A stretch of 64,000 nt of DNA, from contig OX246745.1 in the NCBI GenBank assembly GCA_945910005.1, forward strand, positions 13,381,706-13,445,705, in the 5' to 3' direction. The translations under genes and the position numbers were made by a program. The stretch comes from Isoperla grammatica (lineage: Eukaryota > Arthropoda > Insecta > Plecoptera > Perlodidae). The notes under the pieces were generated by a model. That model did no database searches. It saw only the letters and a list, made by a program, of their open reading frames with translations, and was not told the DNA's origin. Shown piece after piece: positions 31,311 through 44,682 of the stretch. The first letter of the stretch is position 1, and each line of letters starts with the position of its first letter.

Positions 31311-33562
31311 AAATATGTCATAATTTTGAGCTATACTTATTCAATACTAGAAGCTTTCATACTATGCGTGTCTTAAATTAAAAAGTTATTATTATTTCAT
31401 TATTACTATTTTTTTTTCACAATTTAATTCTTATTATTGTTATTGAAGATTGAACATATTATTTCACTACATTTAAATTTATATAGCAATTAATTCTTTA
31501 TTCATTTTTATTTTTAATCTTCTCTTTTCAATAGAACAGTTGTTTTTTCCTTGCTATTTTATGAGTTTTCCATTATCAATTGTATTGTTCTACTTATTTT
31601 CCTCATTTGTAAATCAATTTATAACTGAATAGGATGGACATTAAATAAATAAATATCTGACATAACATTTTATTTTCGACTTTAAGTTACAAAACACGTT
31701 TTGATCAAATTTTTTAAAATAATATATTATTAACGTAATGTGTTCAATTCAAAACGATACGAATATTATATGAAGTTCTTGGATTACAAACATTGCGTCG
31801 CTATTGCAGTCACGGTATGTTGTACCGCTGAATAGGCCTGAAATGGGAGAGGCTGAGTTTCTGTTCGGCTGATAAGTGTGAAAGTTGGACGGGAAGATTG
31901 GCCGTGTAGATAATTCTATTCAGTGGTAGATGAGTGGCACAGAGGCTTGGGAGGCCGCGTAGATGTGCAGGGGTAGCAAGCCTTTACACACATCACAGTC
32001 TAGAATACGTTTCACTTGCGAGGGCACATTAACACTGCGTTGAAGGATGAGCGTGCGTTGTTTTCGAATTAGAAAGTTCTTCTACATTTGACGTTATTCA
32101 ATAAATTTGAAGTTGGATATTTCACCTTTCATGTCACAGGACGGAATAGATTGACCAGTTCAAAATTTAAAATTATTGAACGAATGCCAATGTTTTAACT
32201 AAATCTAAAAATGAAACAAGTTATAAGTTCAAAATTGCACTGATAATAGAAAGACTCTATACATACGGCAGAACGGCATACGATCAACATAGGAAGTTAA
32301 AGTGTTACTTGAAACTTCTTACATTGGTGAAACTGAAATCAATATCACAGATCCGAACGGTTTGGGGGCATTTCCTATAATTCCTCCATTCAAAGATAAT
32401 AGTATTAAAGAAAATAATTAATAATTAATACTGAGAAATGCATTGTTAGATTTACCAGTCAATAAGATGAGTTTTGAATAACGGTAATGCTATTGACTTA
32501 TTTATTTGTTTAAAGTAAACAGTTAATAAAGAATTCATATTTTTGAATTTACAGAAAAAGTGTGTTAATTATTGAATTTTGTGTACCAGGACTAGTAAAT
32601 GAAGCTTCGAGTTCGAGCTTCCGAGCTTTAGTATTAGAATTCGAGCTTTAGTATTAGAAATACTATTCACTGTCAGCTAGTTCTTTCATTGAGTTAATGC
32701 AACGGTAAGGCAATAAATAAGAAGTGTAACTCATTTATTTAATGCACGATCCTGTAAGATGTTTCCAAAAGTCGCTATTGAATAGAAAGAACATTTGTTT
32801 TGTTAGTAGCAAAGGAACAAAATCCTTCTCGAGGGAAACGCAGTATACAGTATACCCTCAGCTACGATAGAAGAGGCTGTATCGACCACGGCTGGTAATC
32901 AGTGAGAAAGCTGTGTTGCTGCTGGATTCACTGATAAGATCTCCATGCAAATGATGAATAGAGTATAGAGTAGTGCGAAGCATCCTTGTGAATGGGGAAT
33001 GGTGATAGTGCACAGACCTCGGACACCCGGCTTAGAACACAATCTCTAGGCTCGATCTCTTGCTCAACACACTCTGGAAATTACTTAATGAGCAACCTAC
33101 TCGGCAGACACCGCTAATTAATTAGAAAGAGTATTAGGAATAGTAGGATACGTATTTTCGTCGTCGGTGTCCATTAGAATTCTCTGATTAAAATGGTTCG
33201 ACATCAAACTTTGACGAATGTCTGCCTATTAGATTATTTTTTTTTCATTTTAATATTTCCTTACTTCTATGCAAAGTTTCTGAGAGGGTATTGGGATCCA
33301 CTATATTTAGCTAAGTGGGTATGATAATAGCACAAGAGTTTGGTTTGGGGGGTTTGCGGTCAGTTTCTGCCACGCTTCCTCAAAGGATTACGACCTACCT
33401 ACTTCAGAGTAAATGTGGGGATTTATAACCCACAAAACATATTAAAATACTTTTATAAACCTGAAGATCAGTTCCAATTAAATAGACTTAACAAGTTAAC
33501 AATGTCATGTATAACTTAGCGAAATAACATACATAAAATGTGTTATCTACACTACCTTGGAA

Positions 33563-33660
33563 ATATCCTTCAGTCAGGATGAGATGTATAGTGAGTTTTG
33601 AACCGGCTATCTCCTGAATTAAAAACCTCGTGTGCAGTGTGCTCTAGCACTGAGCCATAA
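33563..33660 (-). repeat. Decayed SINE copy
   Basis: Reverse of the family seen at 27005: on the minus strand TGGCTCAGTGCTAGAGCAC, a diverged B box (GGTTCAAAACTC) and ATCCTGACTGAAGGATATT. Confidence 0.65.
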
Positions 33661-35009
33661 AGTAATACAAAGAATAAACAAAGTGATGTCAACATGCAAT
33701 GATAATTATGTTATACATTTCTATGTATGTTTAGTCTAGATACATGTTTATCGTTATAGTTTTTGCTCCCATTACTGAACTAATAAAAGTTTTTTTTAGA
33801 TATCCCTTTGGTATTCGTTTAGCGATACATTATTATTGACATAAATTTCCACATCCATAACGTGAATACAAATAAACCAAACGGTTTAAACAAGAGTAAA
33901 GATAATTTGTATTTAATTATACATCATACGAGGGGTCATACAAATGTCATGACTGCAGCGAGGTTACATATTTGACACGAGTATTGATATCAATTAATAA
34001 GTTAATTTAGTAGAAATACAGGCTTATATTTTATAAAGAAATTTAATATCTACATACTGTTCCCTTATTCGAAGGTTTTAAATATTTGAGTCCAGAGAAA
34101 ACTTGCAAGAATTTGATCTGTGGCATTTGATTTAAAACACATTGGAAGTTCCATCAATACGGTGTGCAAACTTTCTATCTGATTCACATTGGTGATATGA
34201 ACTACCCGTGCCATCTATGAACTGTTTATTCTTAGATTCTAACGGATATGTTCATTTATTTTTTTATTTTATTGTAATTAAGGCCAGTGTAGAGCACAAT
34301 GCCCACTTTAGCCTGATGAGGGATGATTGATCAATGATAATGAGGAAGGGAGGAGGGGAAGCCTGGTACAGGCACGTAGCCAACTCTTGACGAAATGTAC
34401 CAAGGGGACCATCGGCTTTACGTCCCATCCGAAAGGACGGTGTCACTTTGACCAGTCATATAGGTTCCTCCACTAACCTGGACTGCCGAGCAGTTGACGA
34501 GAAGAACGAAGCTGTTACACGGATATATGTAATGTGATCCTCAAGTGAGGTGTTTTCACCCGAGTGGTCAACGAGTGTTGTTGCACTTAACACTGTCCTA
34601 CTGCCCTATTCGTGTTTCCGAAGGAAACAAGAAGAAAGGAAGACATAGACACACATGTATTTGATTATTTAAGGAAAATTAATACATTAATGTCTTACGA
34701 AAAGGTTTCTTAGCACATATCACGATTTTCGCGAATATGAATGTTGGCGTTTGTCTATATACAGGTTACGTTCTCATTCGAAAACATTAATATTCCGGTA
34801 GGCATAAAAAAATAGTAGAAATAATTGTAACCTGATTTTGATGTGTACAATTACGTTTATCATACCTATTTTCTAAAACATGTTCCTTGTGAATGTTTTC
34901 TTTTTATCGTGTGAATCACGAATCGCTGACTTAACCCGGCACCGCCACCATTCAACGTTGATCGTTGATATCTGTACTTGCTGGGGACGCATTGGTTACA
35001 GAGGTAAGA

Positions 35010-35265
35010 GATATTTCACATTGATTTAATTAAATTTTATTTTATTTAATTTAATTTAATTTAGTTTAATTTTATTTTATTTTACTTTATTTAATTTAAT
35101 TTCATTTCATTTAATTTAATAAAATTGAATTGAATTGAATTGAATTAAATGTAATTGAATTTAATTTAATTTCATTTAATTGAATTGAATTAAATAAAAT
35201 TTAATTGAATTGAATTTAAATTGAACTAAACTAAATTCAATTAAATGGAATTCAATTTCATAAAT
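35010..35265. repeat. Degenerate TTTAA/TTGAA pentanucleotide repeat
   Basis: Runs of TTTAA and TTTTA units switch to AATTG units about half way, giving some 250 bp of simple sequence. Confidence 0.9.
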
Positions 35266-35872
35266 CAATAGTTGAGCTGCGTTGCGACACCATAAGTTGA
35301 CACCATTTGTGCAGGTTTAAAATTCTTCAAATTTGTTTCGCCTGATACTTCGGCAGACATTTTATCCATTGTTTTAAATGACTTACTATTAACTAAAATG
35401 TACGTTATAACTAGCTAGCTCTAAGTATCAAAATCTTTGCATAAATCCCAAAGGCTATTCAAAAAGAAATGCCAAGAAGGGTAAAACGCGCATCACATGA
35501 CTGCAAGTCAGTATTTTTTTCTTTGCACTTCAATTGACCCACATTGGAGGGGGAGCAGCCGGAGGGAAGGGGGAGAGGGAGGGGGAGATTTGTGTCCCCT
35601 CTCACCGATTACATCCCTTGGTATTAACTCACCAAACAGTTATAGTTTCTTCTCGATTAGCCACAGTATATCAACAGTCGCCCAACAATATACAGCAATC
35701 AGTTATACTAATAACGTTATCCTATTTCCTGGGGATCTAAAAAATTTGGTAAGCTTAGTCTTCATATACCATGCAGTCATGTACAAGTGTAAAAAGAAAG
35801 GATGCACCATATGTGAGTAAATAAATAATTTTGTATCCACTCGCCAGTTGTCTACGTAGTTGTACAATCTGT

Positions 35873-36070
35873 ATTATGTACAGTAGGATGTATTATGGAC
35901 AATCTGTATTATGTACAGTCTGTATTATGTACTGTCTGTATTATGTACAGTCTGTATTATGTACAATCTGTATTATGTACAGTTTGTATTATGGACAATC
36001 TGTATTATGTACAGTCTGTATTATGTACTGTCTGTATTATGTACTGTCTGTATTATGTACAGTATGTGTT
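35873..36070. repeat. 16-bp minisatellite, about 12 copies
   Basis: Unit GTCTGTATTATGTACA with single-base variants (AATCTG, TTTGTATTATGG, ACTGTCTG). All frames are open across it, which gives spurious Tyr/Cys-rich peptides. Confidence 0.95.
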
Positions 36071-36127
36071 ATGATGATCCCAAAGTCACCATTTTACATG
36101 GATCGATTTAAGTCAAGTTCCAAAGTT

Positions 36128-36212
36128 AAAACAACCGCAGCCAGAACCGGGAATCAAACCCTGGGTCTTCTTCATTGGAATCAGGAATGAACCCACTAGA
36201 CCAACGAGCCAC
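36128..36212 (-). repeat. tRNA-like SINE relic, minus strand
   Basis: On the minus strand TGGCTCGTTGGTCTAGTGG (A box) and GGGTTTGATTCCC (B box) are 35-40 nt apart. The acceptor stem does not close, so a functional tRNA is unlikely. Confidence 0.5.
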
Positions 36213-36829
36213 ACAAATTGTAACTTGTAGCGTTGCAATTGTTACAAAAATCTTCAATGTTTTGTTGTTTTTACTTAAGTCAATCTTCTCGATTTTTTTG
36301 TTTGTTTGCAAATTAAGGCAATCATTGTTGTTCCTTTATCATTATACACGTGTGTAAAGAAATATTACACTATGAATACGTTACAATCCCGTTCCCTTTA
36401 AGGATACTTGACATAAAAAGGGGTCTGTGAACCAGTGTATTTATGAGCATGTATGAACAGTTGTTGTAGAGCGCAGAAAGTATGTCAGGAGTGGAGAACC
36501 CTGAGGGGACATGGTATTGTGGATACCGAACAGGATGAACATCTGAAGGTCTTGTTGAAAGGTAAGATTGGGCAGACATATCATGTTAGACATACAGGCC
36601 TGTAGGCGTCCGTGCGCTGTTCATTTGTATGGCCAGAAACTGCACTCTACACCACCACCTGTCTCTCGGAGCAATGCGCAATACGCAGGAAACACGCCAA
36701 GCACACAAAGCCAGCATTGTGCAGTGAGGAATACTATCAGATTCAAAAAGGTGTCCCTCGACTTTGAAAATTCGCAGATAAATAATTAACAGTGATGGTG
36801 CAAAAGGCTGTTTCTTAATATACATCAAT

Positions 36830-37214
36830 TAAATTTTAAAAAAATGTTCTAGTACTTTAGAGCTTTTCGTAATGCAACCTATCTGAAAAGTTTTTTTTCA
36901 CGGTTCATCACTGAGCTATTGTTGAAACAATTTCAAAAACTATGACAATGACTCAATTTAGGGTTATTTGAATTAAAGAACATAATTTCAAAAGTATTGT
37001 TATTGTATTGCTGTGAATTGTAAATTTAAAAAAAATGTTCTAGTATTTTAGAGCTTTTCGTAATGCAACCTATCAGAAAAGTGTTTTTTTTTTCACGGTT
37101 CATCATTGAACTATTGTTGAAACAATAACAAAAACTTTGATAATGACTCAATTTAAGGTTATTTGAATTGAAGAACATAATTTTAAACGTTTTGTAATTA
37201 TATTGTTGTGAATT
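36830..37214. repeat. Two-copy tandem duplication, about 190 bp each
   Basis: Copies at 36830-37020 and 37021-37214 share ATGTTCTAGTA, TTTAGAGCTTTTCGTAATGC, CACGGTTCATCA and GGTTATTTGAATT in the same order, with roughly nine in ten positions identical by eye. Confidence 0.95.
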
Positions 37215-37409
37215 GCACCATTATTCATTATCTTACTGTCTGTTTTCTTAATCGAGATATGAGAGATAACTCGGTGTTTTAATAGTTAGCCTCGGAGGTT
37301 TGTTTGTATATTGTAGACACGCCAAAAGCAAAACGTCCAGAGTGCAGTGCAGGTTTTTACCGTTTATTTTTCAAGTGTAGTTACACTTTTCGGTTTGATT
37401 ATCTCCGAG

Positions 37410-37472
37410 CTCTGTCGTCTGTCCTCTATCCTCTGTCCTCTGTCCTCTGTCCTCTGTCCTCTGTCCTCCATC
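37410..37472. repeat. (TCCTCTG)n microsatellite
   Basis: Seven-base units TCCTCTG repeated about eight times with two variant units. Confidence 0.9.
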
Positions 37473-37636
37473 CTCTAGCCACTCTTCGCATCTGACGGTG
37501 ATATTATTGTGGAGGGATAAAAAGCGTCGGCGAAATTGAATTAAAAAGCTGTCCGGTTAGTTGCATGGAGCTAATCCGTGATATTAGGTGGGGGAGACAT
37601 AAAGTGACATACCTACGTTCAGAATAGAGATACATC

Positions 37637-37780
37637 GAGTGCTTTAATTCGGGAGATCGCCAGTTCGATACCCGCATCTTGATTCAAGGTATTTTACGAG
37701 GTTTTACAGATTTTACTCAGTAACATCAAGGTGATCAATGCTGGACTTGTCATAAAACAGCTCTCGGATAATTCTTCCAT
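37637..37780 (+). repeat. Decayed SINE copy
   Basis: It shares TTCGGGAGATCGCCAGTTCG (B-box region), TTTACGAGGTTTTACAG and CTCTCGGATAATTCTTCC with the copy at 27005. The A-box end is lost. Confidence 0.65.
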
Positions 37781-39045
37781 AATAATTAATTTTGATACAT
37801 TAGAATTTGGATAATTACAGAAGAGCACTCACACTAATATCAGGCTTATCAAACTATGCGTAAATATTTATGCTTCACAATATAAGGGGACAAAATTTGT
37901 AAATGACACGATGTAAATTGTTTTTGTTTATGATTCTGTTCCATATTTTTAAACAGTATCAGTATAAGTTTACTATAACATGATGTTATATGGAAAAAGT
38001 ATAAAGTATGAACTATTACTAAGTCTAAACATCTATCAAGGCTAACTACGTGGAAATGAGCATTCAGCCCAAACCGCAGTCTAGACCTATATACACAATT
38101 ACACATACCGAAGCTTTATTGCTCAGCGGAAATCTAATTTTTCCCTTCTGCACCCCAATCTGAATGTCGTTCAGTTTCATTAAATAATGCACTTGATAGA
38201 TCCTTGCACTCGCAGTCCCACATCCCAGTCACACACAGATCAAACGACGAGGGGTGTTGTCTGCATGAGTAGTAGGTGGCAGGGGGAGGGGGAATTAGCA
38301 AGTACCCATCCTCATCATCGAGACAGAAATCACACCATACAATCATCAGATAAAGGAGGAAATTAAATGAAAGTATGTGTTTAAGCTAATCTAACAAAAG
38401 CAAATTTTAACAGGATTTTAGTCAGAATGTTTAGAAATGTTTTTTCACTTTCTTCCCATTTTTCTTCTTTTGATATTTTTTATGTGTTTCTAAATGTGCT
38501 TTTGATTTTTTTGGTTTGTTTCCATGGTTTTTGTTTTTTCTTATCACTCTTTTGATAAGAGTGGTGCTGTAATATTACAATTTGATTGTTTAAATTGATA
38601 TGTATATGTTGGATTCTCTTATGACGACCTCGGTGATGTGTAATGGATATAATTCTGCCGACTTTACATGACCTGTCGAGCTGTCATCAGCTGTCGAGTA
38701 CGTCGAAAAAGACCAAATACTAACTTATAACCAAGAACTGTTATAGGCTATTATTGGCGCAAATAATAACAACACTATTCATGATAATATACAATGTATG
38801 AAATCAGAACGAAAAAGTGTTCGCGGTTTTTATTACACACTGAAAATGACGTAGGCGGTAGACCTACACACTAGTAGCAATATTTCACACCAGGGAACAT
38901 ATATCTATAATAAACACACGCAAAGTCAAGCATCATATATGATTCCCGAAAAATGTTTTATGTCTAGTGTCGGAATCTTCTACAGGTGATGTGTGTTTCA
39001 AAACAATTCTAAACAAGAGTTTATAAGTGCTAATATGGGTATAGA

Positions 39046-39168
39046 ACCTCACCCCAGCATTCGCCTTCTGTCTATGGAAAACCTTCAGTCAGGATTGCAG
39101 ATGCATGGCTATAGTATCGAACCTATGACCTCCCGAATTAGATTCACGCCTTGAGCCACCTCTATCGG
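39046..39168 (-). repeat. SINE copy, minus strand
   Basis: On the minus strand: CCGATAGAGGTGGCTCAAGG (A box), TCGGGAGGTCATAGGTTCGA (B box), then CCTGACTGAAGGTTTTCC and GCGAATGCTGGGG. It clearly belongs to the family at 27005. Confidence 0.8.
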
Positions 39169-40455
39169 TTTGTTAATTAAAGTAATATATCGCACTGAGT
39201 ATTGTTTCCCAACTCAGGCAGGTTAATTGCAATATTGATTGTGTTGTGTGTCAGTGGTGTATAGTATATATATAGAGTATAGTAGTAGTATACCTAACAA
39301 CATGGTCTTCGTGTTGAGTTCTTTGCTTTATACACATATTGAGCGATCCCACTCACAGAACTCATTATGCATGTTTTTTCTGTTCAGCTGGCTCACTTGT
39401 ACCTCTCCGAGAAAACGGGACGAAGACTCCAGAGATGATATTGCTGTGTTTTATTCATTATTTTTGTATCGGCGTCCTTTGAACTATACGTACGGTATGG
39501 TAATTCAAACTCCAATTATTACCATTGCTGTATACGTTCTGGGCTTGCTCCCAATTAGTCTAGCTGGCGGCAAAGTCAAACACATCCCTCAAGTGGATAC
39601 GAGTGTGCAAGGGCTCTTGGCTGTTGTGAGCCGCGTCAAAACTTCAGTACACAATTAGAATGAGTGGTATACGACACAAACGATAGTAGAAAGTATCTTC
39701 AATGATAGCATGCGGTGAAGCATTTCTAATGTGGAGTATATAGGCTATACATCTCCCAGCTTTCATCTACGTCCTATGCATTAAATCTCTTTGTTTGTAT
39801 ATACCAGTATAATATTATATTCAAACAAAACGCCTGTGTACCTTGTTTTCATTTCTTTCGTTTTTAACTTGATACATTTCATATTTGATGTTTGAATAAT
39901 CTGGATTCGTTATCCGCTGCTCTTGACTGTGCTCGCTTCGTTTCTCTTTGACAGAACTAACGATCTCTTTCATTTCATTCTTTCTAGAAGTCAAGTGGCA
40001 AGTCTGCTTGGATTGAGGAGACTCTTCGCTCTCTACTCTTCTATCTTGAGGACGAGTGCTTTGGATCAGAAATATATCTCACTATGCATCGGCAATAGAG
40101 ATGACTTCGTTTCGTTTCGTATATACCGGGAGTCCATACTACAAAAAAGTATAAAAGAAAAAAAAGAAATTGAGTTCTTTATGCACAATTTTTTATTTTA
40201 CCGGCGTGGGTTATCCCGCAAAAACCTTAACAAAATTCCCTCACCTGTTCACCCAATTACCTTTAATCTAATGTAGTCTGCTTTGTTTAATCTATTAAAG
40301 GATTAACGAAGACACTACAATAGGTATTGCAACATCAGCTAATTGTCAAAATGAGATTATCTAATTATAAAGCCTTTTAAACGGCTCCGTTTTTTCAACG
40401 AGCTCAGACCTAATCCGTTAATACAAAGTAGTTAATTAGGACGTTCACGGTTATC

Positions 40456-40470
40456 TCGCTAGATGGCACC
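40456..40470 (+). promoter_or_regulatory. CTCF-like motif, plus orientation
   Basis: TCGCTAGATGGCACC matches the metazoan CTCF core (CCASYAGRKGGCRSY) at 13 of 15 positions by eye. Binding is inferred only. Confidence 0.4.
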
Positions 40471-40779
40471 AGTGTCTGCCTTTACACCGGATATGCGCTC
40501 GAGTGTCGCTTGGCGGCAGATTGTCCGTTTCCTGTATAGAAGAGAGACAAGCGGCCCCTCAATTGGCTATGATTTGATCAAAGCAACTAGCTTATAATAA
40601 TCCTCGTATTTCTCATAAGGCTTTATTAATGAATTTGTAAGAGTTTGCATATTGCGTCGCCTCCCTTCTCACTGCCTGTGGCGCTGTCTCTCTTCCTTGT
40701 TCACCTGAGAAGGATAAACGTCTTCTACGAGGAGTATAAAGACACAGCCATGGAATGTGGCCCATGTATTCCCTTGCGG

Positions 40780-41106
40780 TGTCTTCTCTCTTCACCCCAA
40801 GTGGCTCCTGTCAAATGACGCACGCTCATTGGCTGGTGTGTCAAGTGAGCAGATGTGATTGGTTGAACCCATGTCAGACGACAGCCATTCACAACACCAG
40901 ACCAAACAACCCCAACCTCCTCCCGTATCAACGCGCGCGTCGCCCGCCGATATTTCACGAGTGCTTTATTTGGCGGTCTGATGCCAACACTATTCATTAC
41001 GATGGATGCATTTTATCGCAAACCGATCACGAACGAACACAGACAGTCATAGGATTTATTAGTCATCTGTGCATCGCCTGAGGCGAAAGAAGACATCAAC
41101 CACCAG
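40780..41106 (+). promoter_or_regulatory. Possible CpG-rich promoter and noncoding first exon
   Basis: This segment is much richer in GC and CpG than the surrounding AT-rich DNA (for example CAACGCGCGCGTCGCCCGCC). It has inverted CCAAT boxes (ATTGG at 40828 and 40858, and 40562 upstream) and ends in an optimal splice donor, CACCAG|GTAAGG at 41107. The ATG-initiated frames before the donor are short. It could be the 5' UTR exon of a plus-strand gene; the next such gene is Fezf, 21 kb downstream, where an acceptor lies at 62851. The link is unproven. Confidence 0.3.
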
Positions 41107-42036
41107 GTAAGGTTATTAATATTACCCGTCTAGGTTAACATGTGTTAAACATGTAAGTGCTCGCTAATAAACCTGTCAGACATTAATTAACATGACACAT
41201 AAAACATTAGTTGTACATTCAACATGTTTTGTAAAATAAAGTGAAATTAACATGTATTGTAGATTTCTTGAAATATTTTATAGGAAATTAAGTGAACGTA
41301 CCTAGAATCATGTGTTCTATATATAATTACATAACTAAGACTAAGGTCAGTTATGCAAGTAACGGAAATCGGAAGCAATGAACAGAAACGTAAATTAGAC
41401 AACGCCGAAGTAAACACCTTCCTTATATTTGTTGAACAAACGCTTAAGTTTTAGTTACAGAAGTTACTGTACAATACTTAATAATATTAAATTCAAATAT
41501 TTCGAAAAAATTATCGATATTTTTATGACGAAACGTGGAATATATTAATCGCGTTAGTGCAGACAATTGCAAAGATTTTGTAATCTTTTAATTGACTGGC
41601 AAATAAAGTAGGAATCTTTTAGTGGGTCGAAGGTATTGTCATTGCGATAAACTGAACGTACTTGAATATTTCCCGCTTAACATTTTTATCGTCTTAAATA
41701 ATTTTCTGAACAATTACGGAAAATTCTCCAAGTTTGTTGAATAATTGGAAACTTTGGTATAGGTGCCGGGTCCGCAAGCTTGGCATTTATAAATTGAATC
41801 CTTCACTAAATACTTATCAAAACTACGCAAACATGAGTAGAAGATAAAACGTTGATAGTTATATAACCAGAGCCTACGACATTGCCAATATAACTCTGAT
41901 ATGTAATAAATAAATACTCATGTTATTATTGATAACGCGTAGACACGGATTGTCAACCGAACTGCAGTTATTTACAAAGTGTGAGAAATGTCAGTTCCAC
42001 TCTGGAAAAAAACTTTTAGTATAATATCGGTAGAAT

Positions 42037-42252
42037 GTAATGTCTTTTGACTATTGATAAATATTACTCTGGTATTTGTTTATATAATAATAAACAATAT
42101 ATAGTGCATATAGAATATATAACAATATAGCATTCATTGCGTGTCTTTTGACTATTGATAAATATTACTCTGGTATTTGTTTATATAATAATATACAATA
42201 TATAGTGCATATAGAATATATAACAATATTTATTTATTTATTTATTTATTTA
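42037..42252. repeat. Two-copy tandem repeat (about 99 bp) followed by (TTTA)n
   Basis: GTCTTTTGACTATTGATAAA through GTGCATATAGAATATATAAC occurs at 42042 and again at 42141, nearly identical. The second copy ends in TTTATTTATTTATTTATTTA. Confidence 0.93.
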
Positions 42253-43060
42253 ATGTCTATGTGCAGTGCAATGTAAGTCGTCGAAACATCGCTCAAAACA
42301 AGACTTCTTTCAGTGTACTTTGCTAAGCTATAACCGGCAGTATGCAACAATTGGTCAGCTCATGTATTCCAAAACCATGTGGCATTAGGCAGTTATCATG
42401 TGCAATGCAACCAGACACAAATACATACACACACATGCATACGTATAGACTATACGCCTTATTGAATATCCTATGCTAATTATCATTAATAATTATAATA
42501 TACAATTATTATTATTTATTTAACATGCAGTGTAGCAATCTGTTAGGTTCAATAGGGTTTTGATAAACTTTTTTTCTTTTTAAAATTGTGTAGGCCTGTA
42601 TACTCAACAAGGGAAGTTAAGATGTGTCTATATATATATCACACATATTATTAACAACTATAGGGACTACGTTGTGTGTGTATTATGAATTATAGTGGAT
42701 CCAAGAAACCGTATTCTGTCTATACATCAGATAAAAGATATCAGATATCTAATATTAGGATACATTTTACTGTTTTAAGCACCAGACACTTGAGTGTGTT
42801 ATTAAAAAATTATCAACGTAATAGAACGGTTTAACTATAGTGAAATAAATATCGGCGCTTTGCCGGAACTTCTCGAATCGAGCTCAAGACGTAATTCTAT
42901 TCGCAGTAAACACACGGGAAATTCGATAATTTTATAATTGAATTTATGTAGATGAGATGGGATATGATACTTTTTCAACTCATGTTTCAATGCTGTAAGA
43001 ACTTGTTTGAATTTGTAGGTCTACCAACAGTGTTAAACTATAGCGATGAGCATTATAGTC

Positions 43061-43787
43061 TTAAGGGGAAGGTACACTGAAAAATCACAACATTTCACTG
43101 ATGGTCATTTTTTTTTTTTTTTTTTAAATTAAATACTATATTTTATCAGTTTTCTCCTAAAGCAATTTAATTTTAAGTTCACGCTAATACTATATGCCAA
43201 ATAAATTATTATGTTGTGTCTCTGCGCGCTTGAACTGCGTGAATTCACGCATTCAACGGCCTGTAACTTCTTAACTTTTTTGCTACATTTATCAATTTAC
43301 AAATCCCTACTCCTTTTTTTTGTCTGGACCCAGACATCTGGTTTTTTATGCATGTGTTTAATATAGTAGGAGGCTCAAAACATGGATCTCAAATGTTGGA
43401 TACTATGTATGGTTTGGTTTAAAAAAAATAATTAATATAAAATATATATTAAAATCTTAAACTTTGAATATATGTGAATGTAAAGGTATACAGAAAGAAA
43501 TATAAGACATTTATGAAGAAAGTCTCATCCAATTTGTGTTCTATGTGTTCTAATCTCAATGTAAAAAAAAAAAAAAAAAAAATTGAATGAAAAATGAAAA
43601 CGAAGTAGCAATTTACCTAGCTGTCAACAATTTTGACAAATTTGTTTGCACAATTTTGAAAAATGAAAAAAAAAATTTTTGGTCCCTCCAAAACTAATTT
43701 TTAGGGAAAATACATGTTGTATCAAAATGTTAATACATTTGCTCATAATCTGTAGAAGATAAGATTTTCAGTGTACCTTCCCCTTAA
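43061..43787. mobile_element. piggyBac-like MITE, 727 bp
   Basis: Left end TTAA-GGGGAAGGTACACTGAAAA; right end is its reverse complement followed by TTAA (43784-43787). A 19-bp perfect TIR with TTAA on both sides is the piggyBac signature. The interior is AT-rich with T and A runs and has no transposase. Confidence 0.82.
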
Positions 43788-44682
43788 AAACATTACATTC
43801 CATAATTTAATAATTTTTAATAGGCCGGAATTCATCGTCATAATAAACTGTATAAAATGTCCATCGACGAAAATCAGTTCTTGTAACTGAGTGGTTGGAC
43901 AATAAATACACATTTATTTATTTTATTGTATTCCCTTTTTGATGGAACCATAATAACAACAGTATCAATTACACAAACTCCTCACTTCGAGATATTCAAA
44001 TATAGGCTATATTGGAAACAGTAATTTATTTTCATTTGGTTGAACTTGTATCTTACTACACAAATTAAATTTGTTATTAGCCCCTAGAAAGGTTACTATA
44101 ATAATCAAGTGGTAATTACCAAAACAACAAATAATTTAAAAAACCATTTACATGAAATACAGTTATAAAGGTTGTAAAAGAGATTAGCAGGAATATCTAT
44201 GAAAAAAGATAATCAATTTTTAAGTATTTTCCACACATATTTTTGCTAACATTTAAACTTATTCACATTTGGTTAAACATATTTAGACTAGTACTAGTTT
44301 GAGGGAATAAAACTCTTACGCGTAAAGGATCGAACTATTAGTTGCACTGTATCATCGATTGGTACTGAATATAAATTCTAAGAGCTACAAAAAATAACTT
44401 CACTTGATTAATGATGTAACAATTAATAAAACCAAATATAATTTTATTATTCACAAACATTTCTGTATATGGCTGAAACAATGTATCATTGTAATTTCTA
44501 CCGATCGAGGTCGGTTCTTCCTCATGGGTACCGGTGCCCGCAAATATAGATCTTCTGAATAGATTTTATCATTTCATTATCCATTTCATATGGCTTTTAT
44601 TATCTTTCCTCTTCGAACTTAAACGTTCTTCTTCTACATATTTGCGGCCCTCTTTACGACCTGAACGCTACCAACCCCCACG

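Larger units (their letters stand above)
31000..36830. other. Intergenic AT-rich sequence
   Basis: No coding exon is supported. It contains the SINE and tandem repeats listed separately. A stretch at about 34280-34640 (GTAGAGCACAATGCCCACTT .. CATCGGCTTTACGTCCCATC .. GGTGTCACTTTGACC) has mixed composition unlike its surroundings and looks like a dispersed repeat, but I cannot classify it. Confidence 0.5.

Noticed and set aside
35831..36190. Cys/Tyr-rich peptides over the 16-bp repeat
   Set aside because: Repeat translation only; open in several frames.
39239..39658. 139-codon open frame with a hydrophobic stretch
   Set aside because: No recognisable family, no splice sites tied to it, and it begins beside a SINE copy in AT-rich sequence. 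Left out as unsupported.
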